Positions 20,625 to 30,397 of a DNA stretch of 64,000 nt are shown here, in pieces. Under the pieces are notes generated by a model. The model ran no database searches. It saw only the letters and a list, made by a program, of their open reading frames with translations, and was not told where the DNA came from. Each line of letters begins with the position of its first letter. The first letter of the stretch is position 1. A program made the position numbers and the translations under genes. The stretch is from Stanieria sp. NIES-3757 (GTDB lineage: Bacteria > Cyanobacteriota > Cyanobacteriia > Cyanobacteriales > Xenococcaceae): the NCBI GenBank assembly GCA_002355455.1, contig AP017375.1, positions 4,021,640 to 4,085,639 on the forward strand, written 5' to 3'.

Positions 20625-21032
20625 TTAAAATTCAGACACCATTAACTCTCGGGGACTATTAGAACTGGTAAAGACAAAATAAATAATTCCACTACCTAAA
20701 AGAGTTACGATTAAACTAAAAAAAATAATCCAGCGATCGCCTGATTCATAGGTATCTTCTTCAATATTATGGCGCACAGCAAAATAATGTTGAGTTGAAA
20801 GTAAAACTGTTAATAAACCAACCACAGAAAACAGTAAACCCAACTTCCAACCATAACCAGGACGAGGAACAAGAGGCGGATGAAAAGCCCGAAGTCGAAG
20901 AATTACAACGCCAAAACCCATTAAAGCGATCGCTGTTCTCATCCAAGCTAAATAGGTACGTTCGTTAGCCAAATGATCTCTAATGCGAGAAGGATTAAGT
21001 TTTTTAATTTGTGTTGGTTTTTCTGTGTTCAA
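20625..21032 (-). CDS. YidH/DUF202 family membrane protein
   Basis: A 135-residue protein with the DUF202 signature RDHLANERTYLAWMRTAIALMGFGVVI (about residues 18-44) and three transmembrane helices (about 28-48, 65-83 and 100-122). The function is unknown; relatives are small inner-membrane proteins. It follows the TauE-type exporter on the same strand with a 78-bp gap. Confidence 0.88.
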   Translation of the reverse strand: MNTEKPTQIKKLNPSRIRDHLANERTYLAWMRTAIALMGFGVVILRLRAFHPPLVPRPGYGWKLGLLFSVVGLLTVLLSTQHYFAVRHNIEEDTYESGDRWIIFFSLIVTLLGSGIIYFVFTSSNSPRELMVSEF

Positions 21033-21110
21033 TTGAATTATTTTAAATTTTATAAGTTAAGTTAATTAAATTTTCAATATAACTTTTATCTATTTTGTTT
21101 CTATTAATTT

Positions 21111-21899
21111 TTAATATACTAATTTCCAACTTACCATTTCCAAAACTAGATAAGTAATTAATCTAAGTAGATTTTGAGGAATGATTTGACAAAGTTTAGT
21201 TCCTACTAAAATCCCAGGTATTGAACCCAACCAGATGGGAATAACTAAATGCCAATCTACTGTACCTAAACCTAGATGTCCTAAAGAAGTAAATGCTAAT
21301 AAAATTGCACCATGAACAATATCAGTACCAATTAGTTGACGAGATTCTAAATTAAAAAAAGTAATTAGTACTAAAGCAAAGATTGAACCCGAAGATACAC
21401 TAGTTAAGCCAACTAAACAACCTAAAATTGCACCTACTAGTATGGTTAAACTTCGACCTAAAGTAGTTTCTAAATCAAATTTAGGTAATGAAGGTAGCTG
21501 TATTGCCGGTAAAAAGATTGCAATTATCAAATTAATTAAAGCAATTAAACTTACCAATAATATTATTATTCCAATCGCCCTAATTAAAAAATGATCTAAT
21601 AAATATTGATCCTGTTTAATTAAATTTAAAATGCCTATTCCTATTAATGTTCCTGGAATACTCCCACAAGTCATCCATTTAATGATTTGCCAATTGAAGG
21701 TTTTTTGTTGCCAATGTTTGACTCCTCCTACCAATTTCATTAGGGTAGCGGCCACTACATCAGAACCAACTGCAACTGAGGCGGGAATATGAAAACCAAA
21801 AATTAGCATGGGGGTAATTAAAGATGCACCACCTACTCCAGTTAGACCAACTATTGTACCTACAATAAAACTTAAAGAAGACAAAATTAGATAATTCAT
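21111..21899 (-). CDS. TauE/SafE (TSUP) family sulfite/organosulfonate exporter
   Basis: A 262-residue polytopic membrane protein with about seven to eight helices and the two internal glycine-rich repeats of the family (IVGTIVGLTGVGGASLITPM near residue 12 and GAILGCLVGLTSVSSGSIFA near residue 156). TSUP proteins move sulfite, sulfonates or small organic anions; the substrate cannot be told from sequence. The YidH gene lies downstream. Confidence 0.9.
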   Translation of the reverse strand: MNYLILSSLSFIVGTIVGLTGVGGASLITPMLIFGFHIPASVAVGSDVVAATLMKLVGGVKHWQQKTFNWQIIKWMTCGSIPGTLIGIGILNLIKQDQYLLDHFLIRAIGIIILLVSLIALINLIIAIFLPAIQLPSLPKFDLETTLGRSLTILVGAILGCLVGLTSVSSGSIFALVLITFFNLESRQLIGTDIVHGAILLAFTSLGHLGLGTVDWHLVIPIWLGSIPGILVGTKLCQIIPQNLLRLITYLVLEMVSWKLVY

Positions 21900-22189
21900 A
21901 AATTAAAAGTGTGTTCTGGAACTACTTCATGCTGGTTCACTTATAAGTTGAAATTAAAATCAAAAATTTTTAAATTTGTGATTGTATTTTAAATCAATTA
22001 CATTTCAATCGCAAGTATAAATTAAGCTTGACAAGACCACAATCATTAATTTTGTTGGTATACAAATATATTGAGATTAGAATTAAATGCTTTTTTACTC
22101 AAGCTAATGAGTATTTTTACTTAGACTAAGGTATTTTTGGCAATAGTTTTTTTATTGTTAAATAATTTCAAAAAGATTTGTGTTTAATT

Positions 22190-25100
22190 ATGTCTGATTT
22201 GCTAATCAATCGAATTGCTAAAGTTTTAGAAAGATTATCAGCCTTAACTCAAATTGATGTTCAAAACAATTGGCGTTATACAACTGTTGATTTTTCATTT
22301 AAGCCTGGGTATTTAACAACATTAAATTTAAATCAGTGGCAAGATGCTGTAATCAACGAACGTAGATATATTGTTTGGGGTAAAGGACGAAATATTTATT
22401 GGCTAGCACAAAACATTATTGTTCCTTATCATTTGCAAGGTTATCCTTTACCAGGATTAAGTTTGCGTTTAGTCTTAACTTGGTGGGCAGAAGATGCCCA
22501 AATTTTTGTTAATGGAAACTTAGTTCAACAAGGAGACTTATTTGATTCTTCTAGCAGAATTTTACTAACTAACTATGCTCAGCCTGGTGAAGAATTTGTA
22601 ATTGCTATTAGATTAGTCAGTCCAGGACATGATCTTGGTGCATTAATGCGATCGCATTTGGTTTATGAAAGTAATAATCAGATCGATCCTGGTTTTGTAG
22701 CAACTGAATTATCTATTCTCTCTAAATATTTAAATCAATTTGAGCCAGAAAAATTAATTGTACTTGCTAGCGAAATTGAAAAAATAAAATGGAATTTAGT
22801 TCTTAATGCTGAGGAGTTTAATCGCCATCTCAATCATTTACGTCAGCGATTATTACCTTTAGCTAAAAATATTAAACAACGTAGTTTTTATTCTCTTGGT
22901 CATGCCCATTTAGATATGGCTTGGTTATGGACTACTAATGAAACTTATCAAGTTGCTCAACGAACTTTTCAATCTGTTTTAAAATTACAACAAAATTTTC
23001 CTCATCTTACCTTTGGTCATACTACTTCTGCCCTTTACGAATGGATTGAAAAAAATCGTCCCAATCTATTTTTAGCAATTACAAAAGCAGTTCGACTAAG
23101 AAAGTGGGAAATTTTAGGAGGAATGTGGGTTGAACCCGATGTTAATTTGGTCTGTGGCGAATCGATTATTCGTCAACTATTTTATGGACAAAAATATTTA
23201 GCAGAAAAATTTGATCAAATTGCTACAATTGCTTGGTTACCTGATAGTTTTGGTTTTAGTTGGCAGTTACCTCAGATTCTCAAAGGTGCTGGCATCGATT
23301 ATTTTGTGACAGGTAAGTTGCATTGGAACGATACAACAAAATTTCCTCATGGTTGTTTTTGGTGGGAATCTCCTGATGGCACCAAATTATTAACCTTGAT
23401 GTCTCCTCCCAATGTTACAGGTGTGATGGATACTAATCCCATTACCATGACTAATTATGCAGTCGAATGGGAATCTCAAACGGGATTGCAAGATATCTTT
23501 TGGTTACCTGGGGTAGGAGATCATGGAGGAGGCCCTACGAAAGATATGCTAGAAGTAGCAACAAAGTGGAATAATTCTCCTTTCTTTCCTCAGATTCAAT
23601 TTACTACTGCCTCTCAATATCTAGCCAAAATCAAGCAAACCAAGATTTCTTTTCCGACTTGGCAGGATGAATTATATCTAGAACTTCATCGTGGTTGCTA
23701 TACTACCCACGCGGATCAGAAGAAGTTCAATCGTTATTGTGAAGGATTACTTTATCAAGCAGAATTGTTTGCAACTCTCGCAACTACCATTGATGAGGAA
23801 AGGTTCGATTGCGGCACACTTTCCCATTATTTAAATGGTAACCCAAATTTTGTCAAGAGTCAACCCTGGCAATCATTAATTGAAATTGCCTGGAAAAAAG
23901 TTTTATTCAATCAATTCCACGACATCTTACCTGGAACATCGATTCCCGAAGTATTTGCGGAAGCAAATCAGGATTGGCAAGCAGTAATAGAGATAGGAGA
24001 AACCATCCTTAAACAAGCTTTAGCTGCGATCGCGTCTCAAATCAAATTACCTCTACCACCGCAACCGACTGCCAAACCAATTGTAATTTTCAACTCTCTC
24101 AACTGGATCAGAGATGAAGTTGTTAGTCTTGCTGCAACTAAATCTAATTGGGAAGTATACGATTTACAGGGCAATAAATTACCATCTCAACTAAGTTGCG
24201 ACAATCAATTATTATTTTTAGCCGAAGCTATTCCTTCAGTAGGTTATCGTTTGTTTTGGATAGTTGCTACCGAAGTAACTCAAGAAAACCAATTTCCCGA
24301 TTATTTCGTTCTTGAAAATCAATACCTTAAAGTAAAAGTTAATCCCACCACAGGAAATCTAGATAGTATATGTGAGAAAACTAACCAACAAGAAATACTC
24401 CAAGGCGCAGGAAATCAACTACAAGCTTATCGCGATCGCGGACAATATTGGGATGCTTGGGATATCGATCCTGATTATCAAAAATATCCTTTACCGCCTA
24501 CAGAATTAATTTCGATTGAATGGTTAGACTATGGCACAATTCAACAACGTCTGCGAGTAATCAGAAAATTAGGTTCATCAACATTTACCCAAGATTATCT
24601 TCTACAAACCAATTCTCCCCTGTTAAAAATTACCAATACAGTAGATTGGCAAGAAACTCAGGTAGTTGTCAAAGCTGCTTTTCCTCTCAATTTGACAAGT
24701 GATTATGCTACCTATGAAATTGCTTGTGGTGCGATCGCTCGTCCTACTAATCACCAAACTAAAGCAGAACAAGCAAAATGGGAACTACCAGCTTTAAAAT
24801 GGGCAGATTTAACCGATCCTCAGCAAAATTATGGTGTTAGCCTACTCAATGACTGCAAATATGGCTATGATAGTCAAAGCGATCAACTACGTTTAACCTT
24901 ACTTCGTAGTTCTTTATGGCCTGATCCCACCGCAGATAAAGGAATACACCAGTTTACTTATGCTATTTATCCTCATACAAATAGCTGGGAATTAGCAAGA
25001 ACTGTTCATAAAAGTTACGAATTAAATTTACCTCTTCAGGTAATAGATATAGATGTAATTCCTGCAAAGGAACAACAATTATCTCCTGTAGGAAGTTTTT

Positions 25101-25348
25101 TAGATTTATCAGCAGAAAATTTGATTTTAATGACACTCAAACCCGATCAAGAAACAAAAGATTTGATTTTACGTTGTTATGAATGTCATGGAAAAACAAG
25201 CCAATTATATTTACAAGGAGATTTAGATTTAAATATAAAATATCCAGTCGATTTTCTGGAGCAAAAAAAATCTAATTCTTCTTCTTTGGCTCATCCTAAA
25301 TCTTATCAAGTTCAACCTTGGCAAATTATTAGCTTTAAAATAGGTTAA
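22190..25348 (+). CDS. GH38 alpha-mannosidase
   Basis: A 1052-residue glycoside hydrolase family 38 enzyme. After an N-terminal beta domain of about 220 residues the catalytic domain opens with the zinc-site motif GHAHLDMAWLW, and AWLPDSFGFSWQLPQIL carries the zinc-binding/nucleophile Asp region. The bacterial/cytosolic C-terminal beta-sandwich domains follow. The absence of a signal peptide points to a cytosolic role, perhaps turnover of mannose-containing glycans. ATG at 22190 is preferred to the TTG at 22178. The CYTH gene follows after 41 bp. Confidence 0.93.
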   Translation: MSDLLINRIAKVLERLSALTQIDVQNNWRYTTVDFSFKPGYLTTLNLNQWQDAVINERRYIVWGKGRNIYWLAQNIIVPYHLQGYPLPGLSLRLVLTWWAEDAQIFVNGNLVQQGDLFDSSSRILLTNYAQPGEEFVIAIRLVSPGHDLGALMRSHLVYESNNQIDPGFVATELSILSKYLNQFEPEKLIVLASEIEKIKWNLVLNAEEFNRHLNHLRQRLLPLAKNIKQRSFYSLGHAHLDMAWLWTTNETYQVAQRTFQSVLKLQQNFPHLTFGHTTSALYEWIEKNRPNLFLAITKAVRLRKWEILGGMWVEPDVNLVCGESIIRQLFYGQKYLAEKFDQIATIAWLPDSFGFSWQLPQILKGAGIDYFVTGKLHWNDTTKFPHGCFWWESPDGTKLLTLMSPPNVTGVMDTNPITMTNYAVEWESQTGLQDIFWLPGVGDHGGGPTKDMLEVATKWNNSPFFPQIQFTTASQYLAKIKQTKISFPTWQDELYLELHRGCYTTHADQKKFNRYCEGLLYQAELFATLATTIDEERFDCGTLSHYLNGNPNFVKSQPWQSLIEIAWKKVLFNQFHDILPGTSIPEVFAEANQDWQAVIEIGETILKQALAAIASQIKLPLPPQPTAKPIVIFNSLNWIRDEVVSLAATKSNWEVYDLQGNKLPSQLSCDNQLLFLAEAIPSVGYRLFWIVATEVTQENQFPDYFVLENQYLKVKVNPTTGNLDSICEKTNQQEILQGAGNQLQAYRDRGQYWDAWDIDPDYQKYPLPPTELISIEWLDYGTIQQRLRVIRKLGSSTFTQDYLLQTNSPLLKITNTVDWQETQVVVKAAFPLNLTSDYATYEIACGAIARPTNHQTKAEQAKWELPALKWADLTDPQQNYGVSLLNDCKYGYDSQSDQLRLTLLRSSLWPDPTADKGIHQFTYAIYPHTNSWELARTVHKSYELNLPLQVIDIDVIPAKEQQLSPVGSFLDLSAENLILMTLKPDQETKDLILRCYECHGKTSQLYLQGDLDLNIKYPVDFLEQKKSNSSSLAHPKSYQVQPWQIISFKIG

Positions 25349-25389
25349 ATTTACCTTAAAATATGATTCAGTAATAAGACAAATTTTTT

Positions 25390-25851
25390 ATGGCTAAAGA
25401 GATAGAAAGAAAATATCTAGTTAAAGGAGAACAATGGCGTACTTTAGCAACAGGAATAATTTATCGTCAAGGATATATTCCGACAGCAGGAAACCAAACT
25501 GTTCGAGTCCGCGTGGTTGGTGAGCAAGGATATTTAACGATTAAAGGACCAAGAATTGGTATTTCCAGAACAGAATTTGAATATTTGATTCCCTTAGAAG
25601 ATGCTCAAGAAATGCTACTTAATCTCTGTGCTAAACCTTTAATCGAAAAGAAACGATATAAAATAAAATATCAAGATTTGATTTGGGAAGTTGATGAGTT
25701 TTTTGGCGAAAATGCAGGTTTAATTATTGCCGAAGTAGAATTAGAATCAGAAAATCAATTGATTCATTTACCCGATTGGATCGATTGCGAAGTAACCGAT
25801 CCAAAATATTTTAACTCTAATTTAATTAAACATCCTTACAGTAAATGGTAA
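25390..25851 (+). CDS. CYTH domain protein (triphosphate tunnel metalloenzyme)
   Basis: A 153-residue stand-alone CYTH domain. The N-terminal EIERKYLV is the ExExK metal-binding signature. Alternating basic and acidic strands follow (TVRVRVV, YLTIKGP, RTEFEYLIP, KKRYKIKYQDLIWEVDEFFG, AEVELESE), forming the tunnel that holds a triphosphate. Related enzymes hydrolyse inorganic triphosphate or make cAMP; a short cyanobacterial member is most likely a tripolyphosphatase. It is probably cotranscribed with the mannosidase. Confidence 0.92.
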   Translation: MAKEIERKYLVKGEQWRTLATGIIYRQGYIPTAGNQTVRVRVVGEQGYLTIKGPRIGISRTEFEYLIPLEDAQEMLLNLCAKPLIEKKRYKIKYQDLIWEVDEFFGENAGLIIAEVELESENQLIHLPDWIDCEVTDPKYFNSNLIKHPYSKW

Positions 25852-26281
25852 GAAAATATAATGACACTATCTCAATCATAAAATGTAGAATAGCGTTCAT
25901 GATTGATGGTAATGAAGTATTAACCAATATTTTTAAATCTTGTACCAAATCAAAGAATGTTTGTGTAGAAATGATTGGTCAATTGCCCTGACTGGATGAA
26001 TCGCATTTTTTTTATTTGGTATTATTTATTAACCAAAGATTTAGGAAAGCTATAGATGGAGTTATCCTAAATAAATCTTGTCAAATATTAAAGTAAATGA
26101 TGAACTTCAACAAAGTAATCAATATAAAAGATGAAAAACTAAAGCTTTAGTATATATCTTGGAGTTGTTATTGTTCTTTAATTATCGGAGTAAAAATCAA
26201 ATAAAGCTTTGAGTTAGATCGCTAACAATCGGTGATCTAAATATTGATAAACTCTAAAAACAAAGCAAAGCAAGATTAAAT
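25852..26281. other. 430-bp intergenic region, no convincing gene
   Basis: AT-rich spacer. A 30-codon ORF at 25899-25991 has no helpful start context and is not supported. A weak dyad around GTTAGATCGCTAAC lies near 26213-26226. No tRNA, riboswitch or terminator with a T-run is recognised. Confidence 0.4.
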
Positions 26282-27097
26282 ATGAAAAATTTTTGGGATC
26301 GAGTTTTACAATTCTGCCAAACTACAACTGAAATAATCGGCGATCGCTTGATTAATGATTTTGGAAAATTACAAGCAATTCATAAAGAAGATGGTAGTTT
26401 AGTTACTAAAGCCGATCGCTGGGCAGATAACGAAATAAGAACAGCAATTATTAATACTTTCCCCGATCATGGGGTACTAACTGAAGAAACTACCCAAATT
26501 TTTCCTGATTCTCAATGGTGTTGGATTGTCGATCCAATTGACGGCACAACTAATTTTACTCGTGGTGTACCTATTTGGGCAATTTCTCTAGGGTTATTGT
26601 ATGAAGGTACACCTGTTTTTGGTTTTGTTTATTTACCTCAACTAAGACAATTTTTTTATGGTTATTGGGGTGGTAATTCTGGACTAGAAATACCCACAGG
26701 TGCATATCTTAATAACCAACCAATTCATACCACGCACGATTCTCCTAGCAAAAGTCATCTCTTTAACTTCTGCGCTCGCAGTACTGAGGTACTTAAAAAT
26801 CCCTTTCCTTGTAAAATTAGAATGATTGGCGTTGCCAGTTACAATTTACTCTTGGTAGCTGCTGGTGCAGCGATGGGTGGAGTAGAAGCAACCCCAAAAA
26901 TCTGGGATTTAGCAGCCGTTTGGGTGATTGTTCAAGCTGCTGGGGGTAAATTTATCTTTTTAGACTCAAAACCTGTTTTTCCCCTCCAAATCGGTCAAAA
27001 TTACGGCGATCTTTCCTTGCCTTGTTTAGTCGTCAGTCGAGAAGAATTAATTACAGAGTTTTTACCTTTAGTAGAGTTTTTAGGCAAAGCTAATTAA
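26282..27097 (+). CDS. Inositol monophosphatase family protein
   Basis: A 271-residue Mg2+-dependent phosphatase of the IMPase/FBPase-like superfamily. Metal-binding motifs are EDGSLVTKADRWAD (near 37-50), GVLTEET, WIVDPIDGTTNFTRGVP (about 82-98) and WDLAAVWVIVQAAGG (about 208-222). Family members dephosphorylate inositol-1-phosphate, histidinol phosphate, PAP or sugar phosphates; the cyanobacterial substrate cannot be settled by eye. It stands alone. Confidence 0.92.
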   Translation: MKNFWDRVLQFCQTTTEIIGDRLINDFGKLQAIHKEDGSLVTKADRWADNEIRTAIINTFPDHGVLTEETTQIFPDSQWCWIVDPIDGTTNFTRGVPIWAISLGLLYEGTPVFGFVYLPQLRQFFYGYWGGNSGLEIPTGAYLNNQPIHTTHDSPSKSHLFNFCARSTEVLKNPFPCKIRMIGVASYNLLLVAAGAAMGGVEATPKIWDLAAVWVIVQAAGGKFIFLDSKPVFPLQIGQNYGDLSLPCLVVSREELITEFLPLVEFLGKAN

Positions 27098-27346
27098 GAC
27101 TTAATCGGATTTTTGAATCAATCAAAAAGATTTTTTGTATTTAGGATTAGATTATTAATACCCCGAATTTTCCAAAAGCTAAGGGCTAAAGATTAATAGC
27201 TAAAAGCTTTTTCAACATTATATCTTCATGCCTCAATTTTTTAATAAACCCAATTAGTTTTTATCGATCATGTTTATTTTGTAGCGATTTCAGGGAATTA
27301 TAAACAGTGTAAATCCTGAGATAATTTTATTCTGAAAAAATAAACC

Positions 27347-28120
27347 ATGAATATAGTAAGAGTATTTACGATTGCTAAAAACGGGTTTCAAGAAGTAATT
27401 CGCGATCGCATTCTTTATTTTGTTGGTTTCTTTTCCTTATTACTAATTCTTGCGGTTAGATTAATTCCAGAAATTGCTGCTGGTACTCACGAAAAAATTT
27501 TACTAGATTTTGGCATTGGTTCAATTGCTTTATTAAGCGTAGTAGTTGCAATCTTTGTGGGTACGAGTTTAATCAATAAAGAGATTGAAAAGCGTACTCT
27601 ACTAATGTTAATTCCTAAACCAATTAGTCGAGCCGAATTAATTGTCGGCAAACACTTAGGTTTAGTCGCCGTACTAGTTGTCATGGTAGGAATCATGATG
27701 ACAATCTATCTAGGAATGATGAGTTTCTCCGCAATTTCTTATCCTCTCGTAGCTTTAGCAATTTCTGCTGGTTACCTCTTGCTAGAGTTGTCATTATTAA
27801 TAGCAGTTGCAATACTTTTCGGTGTATTCACCAGTTCTATCTTGGCAACTCTTTTAAGTTTTGGTGTATATTTGATGGGACACTTTAGTCAAGACTTAGT
27901 AGAATTAGGTAAATTAAGCAAGAATGAAAGCATTGAAACTTTAACTACAAGTTTGTATCTAGTATTACCAGATTTATCTCGGCTCGATCTTAAAAATGAA
28001 GCTGTCTATGGCTTATTACCCAACTATACCGATTTATTTGGTCATGCTCTTTATGGTTTATTGTATACCATTTTACTTTTGATTATTGCCATGATTATTT
28101 TCTCTCAAAAAGAATTTTAA
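27347..28120 (+). CDS. ABC-2 type transporter permease subunit
   Basis: A 257-residue membrane protein with six helices, beginning with a short cytosolic segment IVRVFTIAKNGFQEVIRDRI. INKEIEKRTLLMLIPKPISRAELIVGKHLGL after the second helix is the usual coupling region of ABC-2 export permeases. The ATP-binding partner is not in the window. Substrate unknown. The histidine kinase gene follows 158 bp later. Confidence 0.87.
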   Translation: MNIVRVFTIAKNGFQEVIRDRILYFVGFFSLLLILAVRLIPEIAAGTHEKILLDFGIGSIALLSVVVAIFVGTSLINKEIEKRTLLMLIPKPISRAELIVGKHLGLVAVLVVMVGIMMTIYLGMMSFSAISYPLVALAISAGYLLLELSLLIAVAILFGVFTSSILATLLSFGVYLMGHFSQDLVELGKLSKNESIETLTTSLYLVLPDLSRLDLKNEAVYGLLPNYTDLFGHALYGLLYTILLLIIAMIIFSQKEF

Positions 28121-28278
28121 AAATCATCAAGAGCGATCAGTTTTAATAGTCCTTTTCTTAAAAAAAGATTAATATCAATCCTAAAATTTAGATCATCGAT
28201 ATCAATTCACTATAAATTATAGATAGCCTCTCGACGAGATTTACTGAACTAAGTTCAATCCTAGACCAAGTAATTTTT

Positions 28279-29499
28279 ATGTTTAATAGTTCTGGATTGA
28301 GTTTACAATTATCACCAAAACTTAATTCGATTAACAATGTGAATCTGTTAATTTTGACAGACAAAGTTACCGAGCTAGAAGCAATCATTAAAACATTAGA
28401 AACGGCAGAAGTAAATTTCACTTATGAAGCTACTAATGTTGAAGAATCTTATATTGATTTAGAGAATCAAGTCTATGATGCTATCTTATACAATTACTGT
28501 TCATCTAAAAATTATTCTATCTGTGAATCTCCCTTAGATCGAATAGATTGGTGGCTAACTAATCCTATAAAAATTCCTTTAATCTTCATCACAGATTGTT
28601 TAGGAGATGAAATAGCTACTCAATGTATTCAATCGGGTGTCAATGGATATGTTTTGAAACATAAACTTTATAAACTTCCCAGAATTTTAGAAAAAGCTTT
28701 AGTTAATTTTCATCAATATCAACAACAACTCGAACGCAAGAAACAACAAGAAGAATATATTCAAAAACTAGAGCAAGAAAAACGAGAATGGCTAGTAGCA
28801 GAAGCTGCTAAACAAGAGTTTATTTCTCATTTAAATCATGAACTTCGCAATCCCATCGCAGCTATTTTAGGGTTTGCCAGAATGTTAAAAGAAGAAATTT
28901 ACGGTTCTCTTAATCCTAAACAAATGCAATATATTAGTGGTATTGCTAGCACAGGAGAACATCTTTTAGAGTTGGTTAATGACTATTTAGATTTAGCCAA
29001 ACTAGAAGCTCAAAAAGAAGAATTATTTTTAGAAAATTTAGCAGTAGAAGATATTTGTCGTGCTTCTTTAGCCATAGTGGAAGACAAAGCTCGACAAAAA
29101 GGACTAGACTTAATTTTAAACATCAGTAAAAAAGTAGATTTTTGTGTAGCCGATAAATTACGTTTAAAACAAATCTTAGTTAATTTACTTTCTAATGCAG
29201 TGAAATTTACTCAAGAAGGTTCGGTTACTTTACAAGTACAGTTCCACAAAAATATGCTTAAGTTTGCGGTAATCGATACAGGAATTGGTATTTCTCAAGC
29301 AGACTGTCAAAAACTTTTTCAACCCTTTCAACAAATTCATACCCCTCTTCATCGCCTTCATAAAGGCACTGGTTTAGGATTAGCTTTATCCCAAAAATTA
29401 GCTAGACTACATGGTGGTGACATTACACTTACTTCAGAAGCTGGAAAAGGTAGCTGTTTTACTTTATCTATACCTCGTCTGGAAAAGAATGAATTATAG
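28279..29499 (+). CDS. Sensor histidine kinase with degenerate receiver domain
   Basis: Residues 1-150 have the layout of a response-regulator receiver (NLLILTDK, ILYNYC, PLIFITD, GYVLKHK), but the phosphoacceptor Asp position is Asn (ILYNYC), so it probably is not phosphorylated. A coiled segment (about 150-175) leads to the dimerisation/phosphorylation box LNHELRNPIAAILGFARML (His about 187) and a complete ATPase domain with N box LVNLLSNAVKF, DTGIGI and GTGLGLAL. It has no membrane helix, so it is a soluble kinase. The larE coding region starts 3-33 bp after its stop. Confidence 0.93.
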   Translation: MFNSSGLSLQLSPKLNSINNVNLLILTDKVTELEAIIKTLETAEVNFTYEATNVEESYIDLENQVYDAILYNYCSSKNYSICESPLDRIDWWLTNPIKIPLIFITDCLGDEIATQCIQSGVNGYVLKHKLYKLPRILEKALVNFHQYQQQLERKKQQEEYIQKLEQEKREWLVAEAAKQEFISHLNHELRNPIAAILGFARMLKEEIYGSLNPKQMQYISGIASTGEHLLELVNDYLDLAKLEAQKEELFLENLAVEDICRASLAIVEDKARQKGLDLILNISKKVDFCVADKLRLKQILVNLLSNAVKFTQEGSVTLQVQFHKNMLKFAVIDTGIGISQADCQKLFQPFQQIHTPLHRLHKGTGLGLALSQKLARLHGGDITLTSEAGKGSCFTLSIPRLEKNEL

Positions 29500-29531
29500 T
29501 TTTGTTAGAACCTCTTGATTATTTAGTCGGA

Positions 29532-30344
29532 ATGATTCAAGCAAAATTAACGCAACTAACCAGCTTATTTCAAGAGATGGAGCGAGCTTTAATCGCTTAT
29601 TCTGGCGGTGTAGATAGTACTTTAGTCGCCAAAGTTGCTTATGATGTTTTGGGCGATCGCGCTTTGGCAATCACAGCAGTTTCTCCTTCCTTATTACCAG
29701 AAGAATTAGAAGAAGCAAGCATCCAAGCAGCAGTAATTGGGATCAAACACGAGTTAGTTGAAACCCAGGAAATGGACAACCCCAATTACACCTCCAATCC
29801 AACTAATCGCTGTTATTTTTGTAAAAGTGAACTACATGACACCTTAAAACCCTTAGCTATAGCTAGAGGTTATCCTTACGTAGTTGATGGGGTAAATGCC
29901 GATGACTTACAAGACTACCGCCCAGGAATTCAAGCAGCTAAAGAAAGAGGAGCGCGATCGCCTTTAGCAGAATTGGGTATAACTAAAATGGAGGTAAGAG
30001 AAATTTCCCGTCATTTAGGACTTACTTGGTGGGATAAACCAGCACAACCCTGTCTAAGCTCTCGTTTTCCTTACGGAGAAGAAATTACGGTTGCTAAATT
30101 ACAAAGAGTAGGAAGAGCAGAAATTTATTTACGGCAATTAGGTTATCAAAATTTACGAGTTCGTAGTTTTGGAGATACTGCCAAAATAGAATTACCTAGT
30201 GAACAAATTCAAGAATTCATCCTCAAGGTTAATTTACCTGAATTAGTTAGCAAATTTAAAGAGCTTGGTTTTCTGTATGTCACTCTCGATCTCGAAGGTT
30301 ATCGCAGTGGTAAATTGAATCAAGTTTTAAGCTTGTCCAAATAA
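29532..30344 (+). CDS. larE: LarE-type ATP-dependent sulfur transferase
   Basis: A PP-loop ATPase of about 270 residues (AYSGGVDSTLVAKVAYD). In lactate racemase maturation LarE gives sulfur to the pyridinium dicarboxylate precursor of the nickel-pincer cofactor. TNRCYFCKSEL and WDKPAQPCLSSRFPYG are family motifs; the Cys in PCLSSR matches the sacrificial or cluster-binding cysteine. ATG at 29532 fits the usual family start; a TTG at 29502 would add ten residues. larB and larC are not in the window, so the client enzyme here is unknown. Confidence 0.88.
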   Translation: MIQAKLTQLTSLFQEMERALIAYSGGVDSTLVAKVAYDVLGDRALAITAVSPSLLPEELEEASIQAAVIGIKHELVETQEMDNPNYTSNPTNRCYFCKSELHDTLKPLAIARGYPYVVDGVNADDLQDYRPGIQAAKERGARSPLAELGITKMEVREISRHLGLTWWDKPAQPCLSSRFPYGEEITVAKLQRVGRAEIYLRQLGYQNLRVRSFGDTAKIELPSEQIQEFILKVNLPELVSKFKELGFLYVTLDLEGYRSGKLNQVLSLSK

Positions 30345-30397
30345 ACACAATATACTACAATAGATAAAGTAGTAAATTAATTTAAAGGTGAATAACT

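Noticed and set aside
25899-25991. 30-codon ORF starting MIDGNEVLTN
   Set aside because: No Shine-Dalgarno, no conserved pattern and a length expected by chance in AT-rich DNA.
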